Notes: generated by a model not told the origin, from the letters alone. A stretch of 40,016 nt of DNA from Streptomyces sp. NRRL B-24085 (GCF_001282115.1 NZ_LJBR01000137.1:1-40016); one strand, 5' to 3'. Counted from the stretch's first letter, positions 7,426 through 14,658 are shown. Program-made: numbers and translations.

Positions 7426-7454
7426 AACGTACGAGGCGGCCCCAGGGCTGTCAA
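7426..7454 (-). promoter_or_regulatory. Sigma-70-type promoter for the ABC-F gene
   Basis: On the minus strand, a consensus -35 TTGACA (7454-7449) is followed after exactly 17 bp by TACGTT (7431-7426). Transcription would start near 7419, leaving a leader of about 220 nt before the ATG at 7196. The leader contains the dyad at 7340-7358 and at least two micro-ORFs of 3-4 codons, including TTG-CTC-GTC-TGA just after GGAGAAGGA. Confidence 0.65.
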
Positions 7455-7480
7455 CGAGTTAACGCGCCTTAGGAGGCCCC

Positions 7481-8128
7481 GTGCCCGACGGCCCGCTCTC
7501 CCTGCCGGCCCAGCTCTACCTGCTGGCCTGGGACACCTCGAAGTCCGAGACCGCCGGCGCCTCCCAGGTCCCCCAGGTGGTCCGGGCCGGTGCCCTCACC
7601 GAGCTGGCCCGGCGCGGTCTGCTCCTCGACGTGGACGGGATCGCCACGCCGGTCGACATGGACGCCGAGACCGGGGACCCGGTCCTGGACGGGCTGCTCG
7701 AGCTGGTCCGGGAGTCCCGGCCGCACCGGTGGCGGAGCTGGGTGACGCCCCACACCCGCTTCACCCTGGACGCCGTACGGGAACAGCTCACCGCGGGTGG
7801 ACATCTGCGCGCCCGCAAGAGGCGGGCCCTCGGACTGTTCCCCACGCTGGAGTACGACCTGGCCCGCCCGGCCGTCGTGCGGGCCCTCCAGGAGGAGGCC
7901 CGGCAGGTCCTGCGGGGGCCGGTGCCGGCCGTGGACGTCTCCGAGCGGGACGCGGCCCTCGTCGCACTCGGCGCGGCGGCCGGGCTGCGCACCCTGCTGC
8001 CTCGCGGGGAGCATCACGAGCCCCGCGTCGAGGAGCTGGTCGAGCGCGCCGGGCAGGTGGCGCCGGTGCTGCGGGAACTGGTCCACGGGGTCCGCGGGGC
8101 GGCGGCCTCGGTCGTGGCGCGCGCCTGA
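7481..8128 (+). CDS. GOLPH3/VPS74-like protein (GPP34 family)
   Basis: This 215-aa protein begins PDGPLSLPAQLYLLAWD, the hallmark N-terminus of actinobacterial GOLPH3-like (GPP34) proteins. It continues with the all-helical fold segments, including a GALTELARRGLLL helix and RKRRALGLFP. Eukaryotic GOLPH3 binds phosphatidylinositol-4-phosphate; the role of the numerous Streptomyces paralogues is unknown (family knowledge). The GTG start is fixed by a near-perfect AGGAGG five bases upstream. The gene is divergent from the ABC-F gene across a 284-bp regulatory region. No signal peptide or membrane segment is visible, so it is probably cytosolic or peripheral to the membrane. Confidence 0.85.
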   Translation: MPDGPLSLPAQLYLLAWDTSKSETAGASQVPQVVRAGALTELARRGLLLDVDGIATPVDMDAETGDPVLDGLLELVRESRPHRWRSWVTPHTRFTLDAVREQLTAGGHLRARKRRALGLFPTLEYDLARPAVVRALQEEARQVLRGPVPAVDVSERDAALVALGAAAGLRTLLPRGEHHEPRVEELVERAGQVAPVLRELVHGVRGAAASVVARA

Positions 8129-8186
8129 ACGTCGGTGTCGGATTCCTGCCAGCGCCGCCGCGGGGGCCGGTGGTTGGGTGGGGCGC

Positions 8187-9023
8187 ATGACGAACCAGGA
8201 CACGCTCCGCGACCGCGCCCTCGCCTTCCGCTCCCTGCACGTCCCCGGGACCCCGCTCGTGCTGCCGAACGCCTGGGACCTCGCCAGCGCCCGCGTCGTC
8301 GAGGACGCGGGCGCCGCCGCCGTGGCCACCACGAGCGCCGGGCTCGCCTGGGCGCTGGGCGCGGCGGACGGTGACCACCTGGACCGGGAGCGGGCCCTGG
8401 ACGCCGTGCGGCGGATCGCCGCCGCGGTGGACGTGCCGGTCAGCGCGGACGTCGAGAGCGGTTACGCGCGGGACGCGGCGGGCGTCGCCGACACCGTGCG
8501 CGCGGTGCTCGCGGCGGGCGCGGTCGGGGTGAACATCGAGGACGCCAGGTACGGCGACGGGGGAGGACCGCTGCGGTCGGTCGACGAGCAGGCGGAGCGG
8601 ATCGCGGCTGCCCGGCAGGCCGCGGACGCGGCGGGTGTGCCGTTGTTCGTCAACGCCCGGATCGACACGTTCCTGCGCGGGGCCGGGGGAGTGGACCTCA
8701 CCGTGGAGCGGGCCGCGGCCTTCCTCGCCGCCGGCGCCGACGGGATCTTCGTCCCCGGGGCCGTCGACCCGGGGACCGTCAAGCTCCTCGTCGACGCGAT
8801 CGACGGTCCGCTGAACGTCATGGCAGGACCCGGCGCCCCGTCCGTCGCCGAACTGGCCTCACTCGGCGTGGCGCGGGTCAGCGTCGGCTCGGGCATCGCC
8901 CAGGCCGCGCACGCGCTGGTCCGCCGCGCCGCGCGGGAGCTGCTGGACGCGGGGACGTACGACGCGCTGGCCGACGGGCTCGACTTCGGCGAGCTCGACG
9001 CCCTGCTGGGCGCAGGTCGGTAG
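8187..9023 (+). CDS. Isocitrate lyase/phosphoenolpyruvate mutase family enzyme
   Basis: This 278-aa TIM-barrel enzyme belongs to the ICL/PEP-mutase superfamily. It shows PLVLPNAWDLASARVVEDAG (20-40), the metal-site strand VPVSADVESGYA (about 84-95), GVNIEDARYGDG (about 114-125) and FVNARIDTFLRG (about 154-165). The lyase-specific KKCGH-type catalytic loop of true isocitrate lyases is absent, so a small lyase or hydrolase acting on a 2-oxo or 2-hydroxy acid is more likely. The exact substrate is undetermined. The ATG at 8187 lies 58 bp after the preceding gene. The gene is convergent with ssgD, with only 13 bp between stop codons and no hairpin. Confidence 0.85.
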   Translation: MTNQDTLRDRALAFRSLHVPGTPLVLPNAWDLASARVVEDAGAAAVATTSAGLAWALGAADGDHLDRERALDAVRRIAAAVDVPVSADVESGYARDAAGVADTVRAVLAAGAVGVNIEDARYGDGGGPLRSVDEQAERIAAARQAADAAGVPLFVNARIDTFLRGAGGVDLTVERAAAFLAAGADGIFVPGAVDPGTVKLLVDAIDGPLNVMAGPGAPSVAELASLGVARVSVGSGIAQAAHALVRRAARELLDAGTYDALADGLDFGELDALLGAGR

Positions 9024-9036
9024 GCGTTGGCGGAGG

Positions 9037-9453
9037 TCAGTAGGCGTCGCGCATCAGCTCGGCCAGGTCGTGGTCGAGGTCGAGCTGGAGGTGCTCCAGA
9101 CCGGTCGGCACGAGGTCGTTGGTCGCCTCCAGGAACCGCCGCAGCTCGCCCGTGCGCACATGCACGACGGCGGTGCCCTCGGGGGCGTGGAACTCGAGAA
9201 CGGTGCGGTCGTAGCCGTACGGCCGCACCCGGACGTCACCGTGGCCCTCGGGCTCGTGCAGGCCGGAGGTGAGCAGTTCGCGGCTGAAGGTCCAGCACAC
9301 CTCGACGCCCTCCAGGGTGGCCGGGGCCGGGAAGGTCATGCGGACGGCGAACGGATCACAGCGGTCGTAGTGCAGTGTGGCGGGAATGCTCGGCATCCGC
9401 GGTGCCGCGGCGACGAGACGGGCCTCGACGGGCTGCTCGATGACGGTGGACAA
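9037..9453 (-). CDS. ssgD: SsgA-like sporulation/cell-division protein (probably SsgD)
   Basis: This 138-aa SsgA-like protein (SALP) belongs to a family restricted to morphologically complex actinomycetes that guides septum and spore-wall assembly. Diagnostic segments are PATLHYDRCDPFAVRMTF, WTFSRELLTSGLHEPEGHGDVRV and the C-terminal LDLDHDLAELM. The frame is open to 9504, but the TTG at 9453 is preferred. It is preceded by GGGAG, yields STVIEQPVEARL and gives a normal SALP length of about 135-140 aa. The symbol ssgD rests on recalled synteny with S. coelicolor SCO6722; the family call is firm. A Crp-like dyad lies about 100 bp upstream. Confidence 0.87.
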   Translation of the reverse strand: MSTVIEQPVEARLVAAAPRMPSIPATLHYDRCDPFAVRMTFPAPATLEGVEVCWTFSRELLTSGLHEPEGHGDVRVRPYGYDRTVLEFHAPEGTAVVHVRTGELRRFLEATNDLVPTGLEHLQLDLDHDLAELMRDAY

Positions 9454-9549
9454 CGCCTTGCTCCCTCGTGACGGCTGACAGGGCTTCCGGGGTGGGACGG
9501 GCACTGGAAGAGACGTCGGAATGAGTCAATCCGTGTACACGAAGGGCGA

Positions 9550-9563
9550 GTGACCTCTGTCAC
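9550..9563. promoter_or_regulatory. Candidate Crp-type dyad upstream of ssgD
   Basis: GTGAC-CTCT-GTCAC is a perfect 5-bp inverted repeat. It also fits the S. coelicolor Crp consensus GTG-N6-GNCAC. It lies 97-110 bp upstream of the ssgD TTG start and 133 bp before the divergently transcribed propeller gene. The assignment is from motif shape only. Confidence 0.35.
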
Positions 9564-9681
9564 CGTCTTCATGCACCTGTGTGATCCAGTCCCTTTCCCG
9601 TGCCCCGGGAGACACAGGTGACACCCCGCGAGCCGCTCGCCGGGCGCCCGAGGGCATCTGGACGGCGCCGGGAGCGTGGGC

Positions 9682-9687
9682 TAGCTT
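9682..9687 (+). promoter_or_regulatory. -10 element suggesting a leaderless transcript for the propeller gene
   Basis: TAGCTT ends 8 bases before the ATG at 9696, so transcription would begin at or next to the start codon. A CTGGAC sequence lies 18 bp upstream as a possible -35. Leaderless genes are frequent in Streptomyces. The GGGAGCG further upstream is too distant to decide for a Shine-Dalgarno. Confidence 0.4.
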
Positions 9688-9695
9688 CGCCCGCC

Positions 9696-10808
9696 ATGAG
9701 GCGCATGGGGATCACGCGAGGCAAGAGACGGACGGGCCTGACGGTACGGGCCATCACCGCGGGAGCGGCCTGTGCGGCGGCGCTGGCCGCCCTGACCGCC
9801 GTACCGGCTGCGGCGCACGGCCCGGACGGCCGTGCACCGCACTGGCAGCTCAAGGACAGCGGCACCCCCGAGGTGCGGTTCCGCGGGCTGTCGGCGGTCA
9901 GCCGGAACACCGCCTGGCTGGCCGGCACCCAGGGCACCGTGCTGCGCACCACCGACGGCGGGGCGAGCTGGCGCAACGTCTCACCGCCGGGTGCCGCCGA
10001 GCTCCAGTTCCGGGACGTCGAGGCGTTCGACGCGCGCCGGGCGGTGGTCCTGGCCATCGGGGAGGGCGAGGCGTCCCGCGTCTACCGCACCGAGGACGGC
10101 GGCGCGACCTGGACCGAGTCCTTCCGCAACACCGACGCCAGGGCCTTCTACGACTGCCTCACCTTCTTCGACCGCCGCCACGGCCTCGCCATGAGCGACC
10201 CGGTCGACGGGAAGTTCCGCATCCTGTCGACCTCCGACGGCGGCCGCTCCTGGAAGGTGCTGCCGGACAAGGGCATGCCGGCCGCCCTCGACGGCGAGGC
10301 GGGCTTCGCCGCGAGCGGGCAGTGCCTGGTCAGTTCCGGGCCCCGGGACGTCTGGCTGGCCACCGGCGGCGCCGCACGCGCGCGTGTGCTGCACTCCGCC
10401 GACCGGGGACTGACCTGGACGGCGTCCGACACGCCGATCCCGGCGGGCGACCCGGCGAAGGGGGTCTTCGCGCTCGCCTTCCGCGACCGCGTCCACGGAC
10501 TCGCGGTCGGCGGCGACTACCGCCCCGACCAGAGCTCTCCCAGCGCCGCCGCCCGCACCGGCGACGGGGGCACGACCTGGCGGCCCGCCGCCACCCCGGT
10601 GCCCGCCTACCGCTCCGGCGCGGCCTGGCTCCCGCACAGCCGTACCGCCGCCCTCGCGGTCGGCCCCACGGGCACGGACCTCACCCGGGACGGCGGCCGG
10701 ACCTGGCGGACCGTCGACACCGGCTCGTACGACACCGTGGACTGCACGGCCGACGGCGGCTGCTGGGCGGCCGGCGAGAAGGGACGGGTGGCACGTCTGG
10801 AGAACTGA
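9696..10808 (+). CDS. Secreted Asp-box (BNR/YCF48-like) beta-propeller protein
   Basis: This 370-aa protein has an N-terminal signal peptide: basic residues to about 15, a hydrophobic stretch AITAGAACAAALAALTAV, then AAAHG as the likely cleavage site near 39-42. Six Asp-box motifs of the form S/T-x-D-x-G-x-T/S-W follow at roughly even spacing: TTDGGASW, TEDGGATW, TSDGGRSW, SADRGLTW, TGDGGTTW and TRDGGRTW. This predicts a six- or seven-bladed extracellular propeller. Such proteins are often annotated as oxidoreductase or sialidase-like, but no catalytic residues of sialidases are evident. The ATG at 9696 starts the signal peptide; the frame is open further upstream without sense. The substrate or partner is unknown. 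Confidence 0.82.
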   Translation: MRRMGITRGKRRTGLTVRAITAGAACAAALAALTAVPAAAHGPDGRAPHWQLKDSGTPEVRFRGLSAVSRNTAWLAGTQGTVLRTTDGGASWRNVSPPGAAELQFRDVEAFDARRAVVLAIGEGEASRVYRTEDGGATWTESFRNTDARAFYDCLTFFDRRHGLAMSDPVDGKFRILSTSDGGRSWKVLPDKGMPAALDGEAGFAASGQCLVSSGPRDVWLATGGAARARVLHSADRGLTWTASDTPIPAGDPAKGVFALAFRDRVHGLAVGGDYRPDQSSPSAAARTGDGGTTWRPAATPVPAYRSGAAWLPHSRTAALAVGPTGTDLTRDGGRTWRTVDTGSYDTVDCTADGGCWAAGEKGRVARLEN

Positions 10809-10859
10809 GTGGCGGAATGCGGGGTACCCGGCCGCCGACGGCGAAAGGAGTGATCCCCC

Positions 10860-11189
10860 ATGCCAGCCGGTTCGAACTCGAAGCGGGAACGCCAGTACGA
10901 GCACATCAAGAAGAGCGCCGAGGACCGGGGCGAGAGCACCGGACGGGCCAAGGAGATCGCGGCGCGGACGGTCAACAAGGAACGCGCCCGCTCCGGGGAG
11001 TCCAAGACCGCCAGCCGCACCTCCACCAAGGACATGTCCTCGGGCAAGCGGGGCGGCCAGCGGTCCGGGAAGGGTTCCCAGGGCCCGACCTACGACCAGC
11101 TCTACGAGGAGGCCAAGCGCAAGGGGGTCAAGGGCCGTTCGGACATGAACAAGAGCCAGCTCCAGCGCGCCCTCGGCAACAAGGGCTGA
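10860..11189 (+). CDS. Small basic protein with C-terminal Rho_N-like domain
   Basis: This 109-aa, highly charged protein (rich in K, R, S, G, E) has a disordered-looking N-terminal two thirds. Its C-terminal module of about 30 residues (TYDQLYEEAKRKGVKGRSDM followed by NKSQLQRALG) resembles the helix-extended-loop-helix Rho termination factor N-terminal/SAP-like fold. Streptomyces homologues are annotated as plasmid stabilisation or conserved hypothetical proteins. A nucleic-acid-binding role is inferred from charge and fold only. The ATG is supported by AAAGGAG nine bases upstream. The gene ends 4 bp from the convergent YciI gene. Confidence 0.8.
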   Translation: MPAGSNSKRERQYEHIKKSAEDRGESTGRAKEIAARTVNKERARSGESKTASRTSTKDMSSGKRGGQRSGKGSQGPTYDQLYEEAKRKGVKGRSDMNKSQLQRALGNKG

Positions 11190-11193
11190 CCGG

Positions 11194-11490
11194 TCAGCCG
11201 GGCGTCTCCCGGTACGGCTCCAGTGCCGGAGCTGTCTTCGTCGCGGCGAACTCGACGACGCGGTAGGCGCACACGCCGGCCGTGACGAAGGGGTCGCCCG
11301 CGGCGATCTCCTCGATCCGCGCACGATCCTCCGCGACGGCGATGATCACCCCGCCGTCGCGGGGGTTCTTGCGCCCGGAGGCCAGGAACACACCCCGCTG
11401 GTACTGTTCCTCCAGCCAGGCCACGTGCGCCGCCAGCACGGCGTCCACGGCGTCGAGCGGGGCGGTGTAGGTCAGTTCCAGTACGAACAT
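11194..11490 (-). CDS. YciI-like protein
   Basis: This 98-aa protein is of the YciI/YCII ferredoxin-like superfamily. The diagnostic pattern is LAAHVAWLEEQYQRGVFLAS (about residues 20-39), with the conserved histidine, followed by GRKNPRDGGVIIAV and AGDPFVTAGV. YciI proteins are small enzymes or muconolactone-isomerase-like stress proteins; the function here is unknown. The ATG at 11490 is only 7 bases after a minus-strand TAGGCT, which suggests a leaderless transcript. The start is 42 bp from the divergent endonuclease V gene, so the two promoters overlap. Confidence 0.85.
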   Translation of the reverse strand: MFVLELTYTAPLDAVDAVLAAHVAWLEEQYQRGVFLASGRKNPRDGGVIIAVAEDRARIEEIAAGDPFVTAGVCAYRVVEFAATKTAPALEPYRETPG

Positions 11491-11532
11491 GATCGCGAGC
11501 CTACGCCGTCCCGCCGTACGCTCGTGCGCACG

Positions 11533-12222
11533 ATGACGACAGTGGACATTCCCGCGGGCTGGCCCGCGACCGAGGAAGAGGCCCGCGCGGTCCAGGACGA
11601 GTTGCGGCCGCGGACGGTCCTCGACGAGCCGGGCCCGCCGCCCGGCACCGGCCGGGTCACCGGGGTCGACGTGGCCTACGACGACGACCGGGACGTGGTC
11701 GCGGCGGCGGCCGTGGTGCTGGACGCGGCGACCCTGGAGGTCGTCGCCGAGGCCACCGCCGTCGGCCGGATCTCCTTCCCGTACGTCCCCGGCCTGCTCG
11801 CCTTCCGCGAGATCCCCACGGTCCTCGCCGCCCTCGACGCGCTGCCGTGTCCGCCCGGCCTGGTGGTCTGCGACGGCTACGGCCTCGCCCACCCCCGCCG
11901 CTTCGGCCTCGCGAGCCACCTCGGCGTCCTCACCGGCCTGCCGACGATCGGCGTCGCCAAGAACCCCTTCACCTTCACCTACGACGATCCCGGCACCCCG
12001 CGCGGTGCGTGGACGCCGTTGCTGGCGGGCCCGGAGGAGGTCGGCCGGGCCCTGCGCACCCGCGACGCGGTGAAGCCGGTCTTCGTCTCGGTCGGCCACC
12101 GCGTGAGCCTCGACAACGCCTGCGCCCACACGCTCGCGCTCACCCCGGCGTACCGCCTCCCGGAGACGACGCGCAGGGCGGACGCGCTGTGCCGACGGGC
12201 GCTGCGGGAGGCGACGTCCTGA
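11533..12222 (+). CDS. nfi: Endonuclease V (deoxyinosine 3' endonuclease)
   Basis: This 229-aa protein carries the full EndoV catalytic set. D46 is in GVDVAY, followed by PYVPGLLAFRE with E93, then D114 in CDGYGLAHPRRFGLASHLG, the lysine of IGVAKN and SVGHRVSL near the end. The spacing of D46/E93/D114 matches Thermotoga EndoV D43/E89/D110. The enzyme nicks DNA one phosphodiester 3' of deoxyinosine, starting repair of deaminated adenine. The ATG at 11533 has no convincing Shine-Dalgarno sequence. TACGCT lies about 10 bases upstream, so a leaderless mRNA is plausible. Divergent from the YciI gene. Confidence 0.92.
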   Translation: MTTVDIPAGWPATEEEARAVQDELRPRTVLDEPGPPPGTGRVTGVDVAYDDDRDVVAAAAVVLDAATLEVVAEATAVGRISFPYVPGLLAFREIPTVLAALDALPCPPGLVVCDGYGLAHPRRFGLASHLGVLTGLPTIGVAKNPFTFTYDDPGTPRGAWTPLLAGPEEVGRALRTRDAVKPVFVSVGHRVSLDNACAHTLALTPAYRLPETTRRADALCRRALREATS

Positions 12223-12284
12223 GTACGTCGTCTGAGTATCTGTACGGATGTGCGGGCCCCGGTGCGCTCGGCAGGCTGTTCCGC

Positions 12285-12443
12285 ATGACGACGCACCGCA
12301 TGACCCACCGTTCCCCCAAGCCCCTCGCCGACCCGAACCGGCCCGTCGAGCGCGCCGTGACCGCCGCGCTGGTGCTCGGCGTGCTCGCGGGACTCGGCTG
12401 GATAGCGGGCATGATCTACACGGTGGCGGGCTGGTCCTTCTGA
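12285..12443 (+). CDS. Small single-pass membrane protein (52 aa)
   Basis: The ATG at 12285 opens a 52-aa frame. A hydrophilic N-terminus (MTTHRMTHRSPKPLADP) is followed by NRPVERAVTAALVLGVLAGL and GWIAGMIYTVAGWSF, which is one long transmembrane helix. A second ATG at 12300 would remove five residues. Third codon positions are nearly all G or C, as in real genes here. It resembles the small membrane proteins that are common and unassigned in Streptomyces. The function is unknown. The stop codon is immediately followed by the 145-bp repeat array. Confidence 0.65.
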   Translation: MTTHRMTHRSPKPLADPNRPVERAVTAALVLGVLAGLGWIAGMIYTVAGWSF

Positions 12444-12449
12444 CGAAGC

Positions 12450-13204
12450 CTCACCGGCTCACCGACAGACGGGTACGCACGGGCACCGCCACGCGGGTCC
12501 ACCGGTTCGCCACCACGCGGGTCCACCGATCCGCTTGCCGCGCGGGCTTTCCGGCGCTCGCTGCGACGCGGGGTCACCGGGTCGCTGCCGCGCGGGTTCA
12601 TCGACCCGCTGCCGTATGGGCTTCCGGCCGGTCGCCGGGCGGGTTGGCCGGTTGGCCATCCCACGGGGCCGCCGATCTGCCGCCGCGCGGGTTCTCCGGG
12701 GCTCGCTGCCACGTGGGTTCACCGGGTCGCTGCCGCGGGGGTTCATCGACTCGCTGCCGTACGGGCTTCCGGCCGGTGGCCGCGCGGGTTGGCCGGTTCG
12801 CAACCCCACGGGTTCACCGATCCGCTGCCGCGCGGGCTTGCCGGGGCTCGCTGCCACGTGGGTTCACCGGGTCGCTGCCGCGCGGGTTCATCGCCCCGCC
12901 GCCGTACGGGCTTCCGGCCGGTCGCCGGGCGGGTTGGCCGGTTGGTCACCCCGCGGGGCCGCCGATCTGCCGCCGCGCGGGTTCTCCGGCGCTCGCTGCC
13001 ACGCGGGGTCACCGGGTCGCTGCCGCGCGGGTTCATCGCCCCGCCGCCGTACGGGCTTCCGGCCGGTCGCCGCGCGGGTTGGCCGGTTGGCCACCCCACG
13101 GGGGCCGCCGATCCGCCGCCGCGCGGACTCTCCGGCGCTCGCCGCCGTACGGGCCTTCCGGCCGGTCGCCGGGCGGGTTGGCCGACCCGCCGCCGCGCGC
13201 GGGT
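12450..13204. repeat. Higher-order tandem repeat array (145-bp unit built of six units of about 24 bp)
   Basis: The 761-bp stretch 12444-13204 holds no supportable gene. It is a minisatellite whose basic unit of about 24 bp (variants of CGCTGCCGCGCGGGTTCACC) is arranged six at a time into a 145-bp higher-order unit. Landmarks recur at exact 145-bp steps: GCTCGCTGC at 12556, 12701, 12846 and 12991; GCCGTAYGGG at 12611, 12756, 12901 and 13046. The next unit carries a 1-bp insertion and a deletion of about 47 bp, equal to two basic units. The two best copies differ at about nine positions. The array has no stop codon in any of six frames, but 145 is not a multiple of three, so the frame rotates with each unit. 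The last basic unit runs into the stop codon of the neighbouring gene. Confidence 0.85.
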
Positions 13205-14383
13205 TCACCGGGTCGCCGCCACCCGGAAGGTGATCCCGGCCCGTCGCAGTCGCTCGATCAGTGCGTCCCCCATCGCCACCGCCGTCGTGACCTGACCGGA
13301 CGTCTCCGGGAGGTCGTCGAAGGCCAGGGACAGCGCCGACTCGGCGAACATCTTGGCCGTCTCGTCGTACCCCGGGTCGCCACCCTTGACCTCGGTGAAC
13401 ACCCTCCGGCCACCGCCCTCGCCGACGAAACGCACCGAGAACCAGCTCTTGGCCCGCTTCTCGGGGCCCGGTCCGTCACCCGGTCTGACCCGGCCGGACA
13501 GCCAGCGCCGCGCGGGCGGCACCTGGGCCGCCGCGAACAGGGCGCCCACGGCCGCGACCCCGCCCACGGCCACCGGCAGCCGCCGTACGGCCGCGTAGTG
13601 CCGGTAGCGGAAGTCCGGGCCGTACCGCTCCAGCGCCTTCGCCGAGCGCCGCACGATCTGCGCGTCGATGGTCGGCAGTGGCAGGGCCCAGGCGCCCACC
13701 TCCGGCGCGTAGCGCGGGGTGCCGGTCGGCGCGGCGGCCCGCCGCCCCACCAGGCGCGGTTCGTGCCGGGAGCGGTCCCGGGCGGCGGCGGCCATCTGGC
13801 GGCCGCGGGCCATTTGGTTGAGGGCCGAGGCGAAGGTCCCGCCGGAGAACATGGCGTCCGCGGTCACGAACCCGTCGACGGTGAGCGGCACGCCCTCCGG
13901 CAGCTGCCGGACCGTGAACCAGGCACCCAGGTCGTACGGGACCGAGTCGAACCCGCAGGCGTGCACCAGCCGTGCGCCCGTCTCCCGCGCGCGTGCGTCG
14001 TGCCGGACGTACATCAGGTCCACGAACTCCGGCTCCCCGGAGAGGTCCAGGTAGTCCGTCCCCGCGTCCGCACAGGCCGCGACGAGCTCCTCGCCGTAGG
14101 TCAGATAGGGGCCGACCGTCGTGGCCACCACGCGCGCGTGCCCGGCGAGGGCGCGCAACGAGTCCGGGTCGCGGACGTCGGCCGTGAGCACCCCGACCTC
14201 GGTGCCCTCGGGCAGCCGGTCGCGCAGCGCCCTGAGCCGGTCCTCGTTGCGGCCGGCGATCGCCCAGCGCAGATCGTCCGGGCCGTGCTCGGCGAGGTAC
14301 CGCGCGGTGAGTGCTCCCGCGAAACTGGTCGCCCCGAAGAGCACGATGTCGTAGGGACGGTCCGACCTTTTCAGCCTGCTCAT
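13205..14383 (-). CDS. Saccharopine-dehydrogenase-like / trans-acting enoyl reductase family protein
   Basis: This 392-aa protein has an N-terminal Rossmann fold: YDIVLFGATSFAGALTARYL (about 10-29) holds the GxxGxxG-like dinucleotide motif, and ARVVATTVGPYLTYGEELV follows. It belongs to the family of Mycobacterium Rv2449c/Rv2953, the trans-acting enoyl reductase of phthiocerol/phenolic glycolipid synthesis, often mis-annotated as saccharopine dehydrogenase. A hydrophobic patch, LPVAVGGVAAVGALFAAAQV (about 270-290), may touch the membrane. It reduces an unknown enoyl or related substrate with NAD(P)H. The ATG has GGGAG close upstream. The final codons (VAATR, stop) lie within a basic unit of the adjacent repeat array. 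Confidence 0.82.
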   Translation of the reverse strand: MSRLKRSDRPYDIVLFGATSFAGALTARYLAEHGPDDLRWAIAGRNEDRLRALRDRLPEGTEVGVLTADVRDPDSLRALAGHARVVATTVGPYLTYGEELVAACADAGTDYLDLSGEPEFVDLMYVRHDARARETGARLVHACGFDSVPYDLGAWFTVRQLPEGVPLTVDGFVTADAMFSGGTFASALNQMARGRQMAAAARDRSRHEPRLVGRRAAAPTGTPRYAPEVGAWALPLPTIDAQIVRRSAKALERYGPDFRYRHYAAVRRLPVAVGGVAAVGALFAAAQVPPARRWLSGRVRPGDGPGPEKRAKSWFSVRFVGEGGGRRVFTEVKGGDPGYDETAKMFAESALSLAFDDLPETSGQVTTAVAMGDALIERLRRAGITFRVAATR

Positions 14384-14412
14384 GACACTCCCTGATCCCG
14401 CCGCACGCGCCG

Positions 14413-14435
14413 TTGTCGGTGGCCGAGGCTAGCGT
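14413..14435 (+). promoter_or_regulatory. Perfect-consensus RecA-NDp (PafBC-type) DNA-damage promoter
   Basis: TTGTCGGTG (14413-14421), 8 bases and TAGCGT (14430-14435) match TTGTCRGTG-N8-TANNNT without deviation. At the base composition of this window, my estimate of the chance of a full match is below one in a thousand for both strands. It points rightward, away from the enoyl-reductase-like gene. The first supportable ORF downstream is the 43-aa frame at 14476. Confidence 0.7.
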
Positions 14436-14475
14436 GAGGAGTGCGGAGCCCGACGAGGAGGCCGGAGGTGGGACG

Positions 14476-14607
14476 GTGGCCGTGCCCAGGAACGCCCTGA
14501 GGAGGCGGAAGAAAGCACGCGAATTCACCGTCGCGCTGCCGGGCGCCGCCGAGGCCACGCGGCGGAGTCGCACATCCATACCCCCGCGATCGCGCCGAAA
14601 CGGCTGA
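14476..14607 (+). CDS. Predicted 43-aa basic protein behind a damage promoter
   Basis: A GTG at 14476 is preceded by GGAGGTG (14464-14470) at a 7-nt spacing from the GGAGG core. It opens 43 codons: MAVPRNALRRRKKAREFTVA, then LPGAAEATRRSRTS, then IPPRSRRNG. The peptide is strongly basic (about 12 Arg/Lys). About 90% of third positions are G/C in the first 29 codons, but rarer codons (ATA, ACA, CGA) follow, so the end is less convincing. The perfect RecA-NDp promoter 41 bp upstream supports transcription. I recognise no family. Alternatives are a non-coding RNA or a leader for the downstream operon. The rest of 14384-14738 holds the operon promoter with its two dyads. Confidence 0.45.
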   Translation: MAVPRNALRRRKKAREFTVALPGAAEATRRSRTSIPPRSRRNG

Positions 14608-14644
14608 CGGCGGAGCCCGACGAGCGGTGACCGGCCGATAATTG

Positions 14645-14658
14645 GCTAAGCGCTTGCT
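14645..14658. promoter_or_regulatory. TetR-type dyad resembling a KstR2/FadR-like operator
   Basis: The site contains the perfect 8-bp palindrome AAGCGCTT. On the minus strand it reads AGCAAGCGCTTAGC, which agrees with the mycobacterial KstR2 consensus AnCAAGnnCTTGnT except at two positions. It lies just upstream of the -35 element of the beta-oxidation operon. Confidence 0.5.

Noticed and set aside
12450..13204. The regular array as a possible CRISPR.
   Set aside because: Units are contiguous without unique spacers, no dyad repeat of 28-37 bp, and no cas genes nearby. It is a minisatellite.
12248..14395. A plus-strand open frame of 715 codons through the repeat array and the enoyl-reductase-like gene.
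   Set aside because: The first part is repeat-derived with rotating frames, the second is the antisense shadow of a gene with clear Rossmann motifs; no coherent domain.
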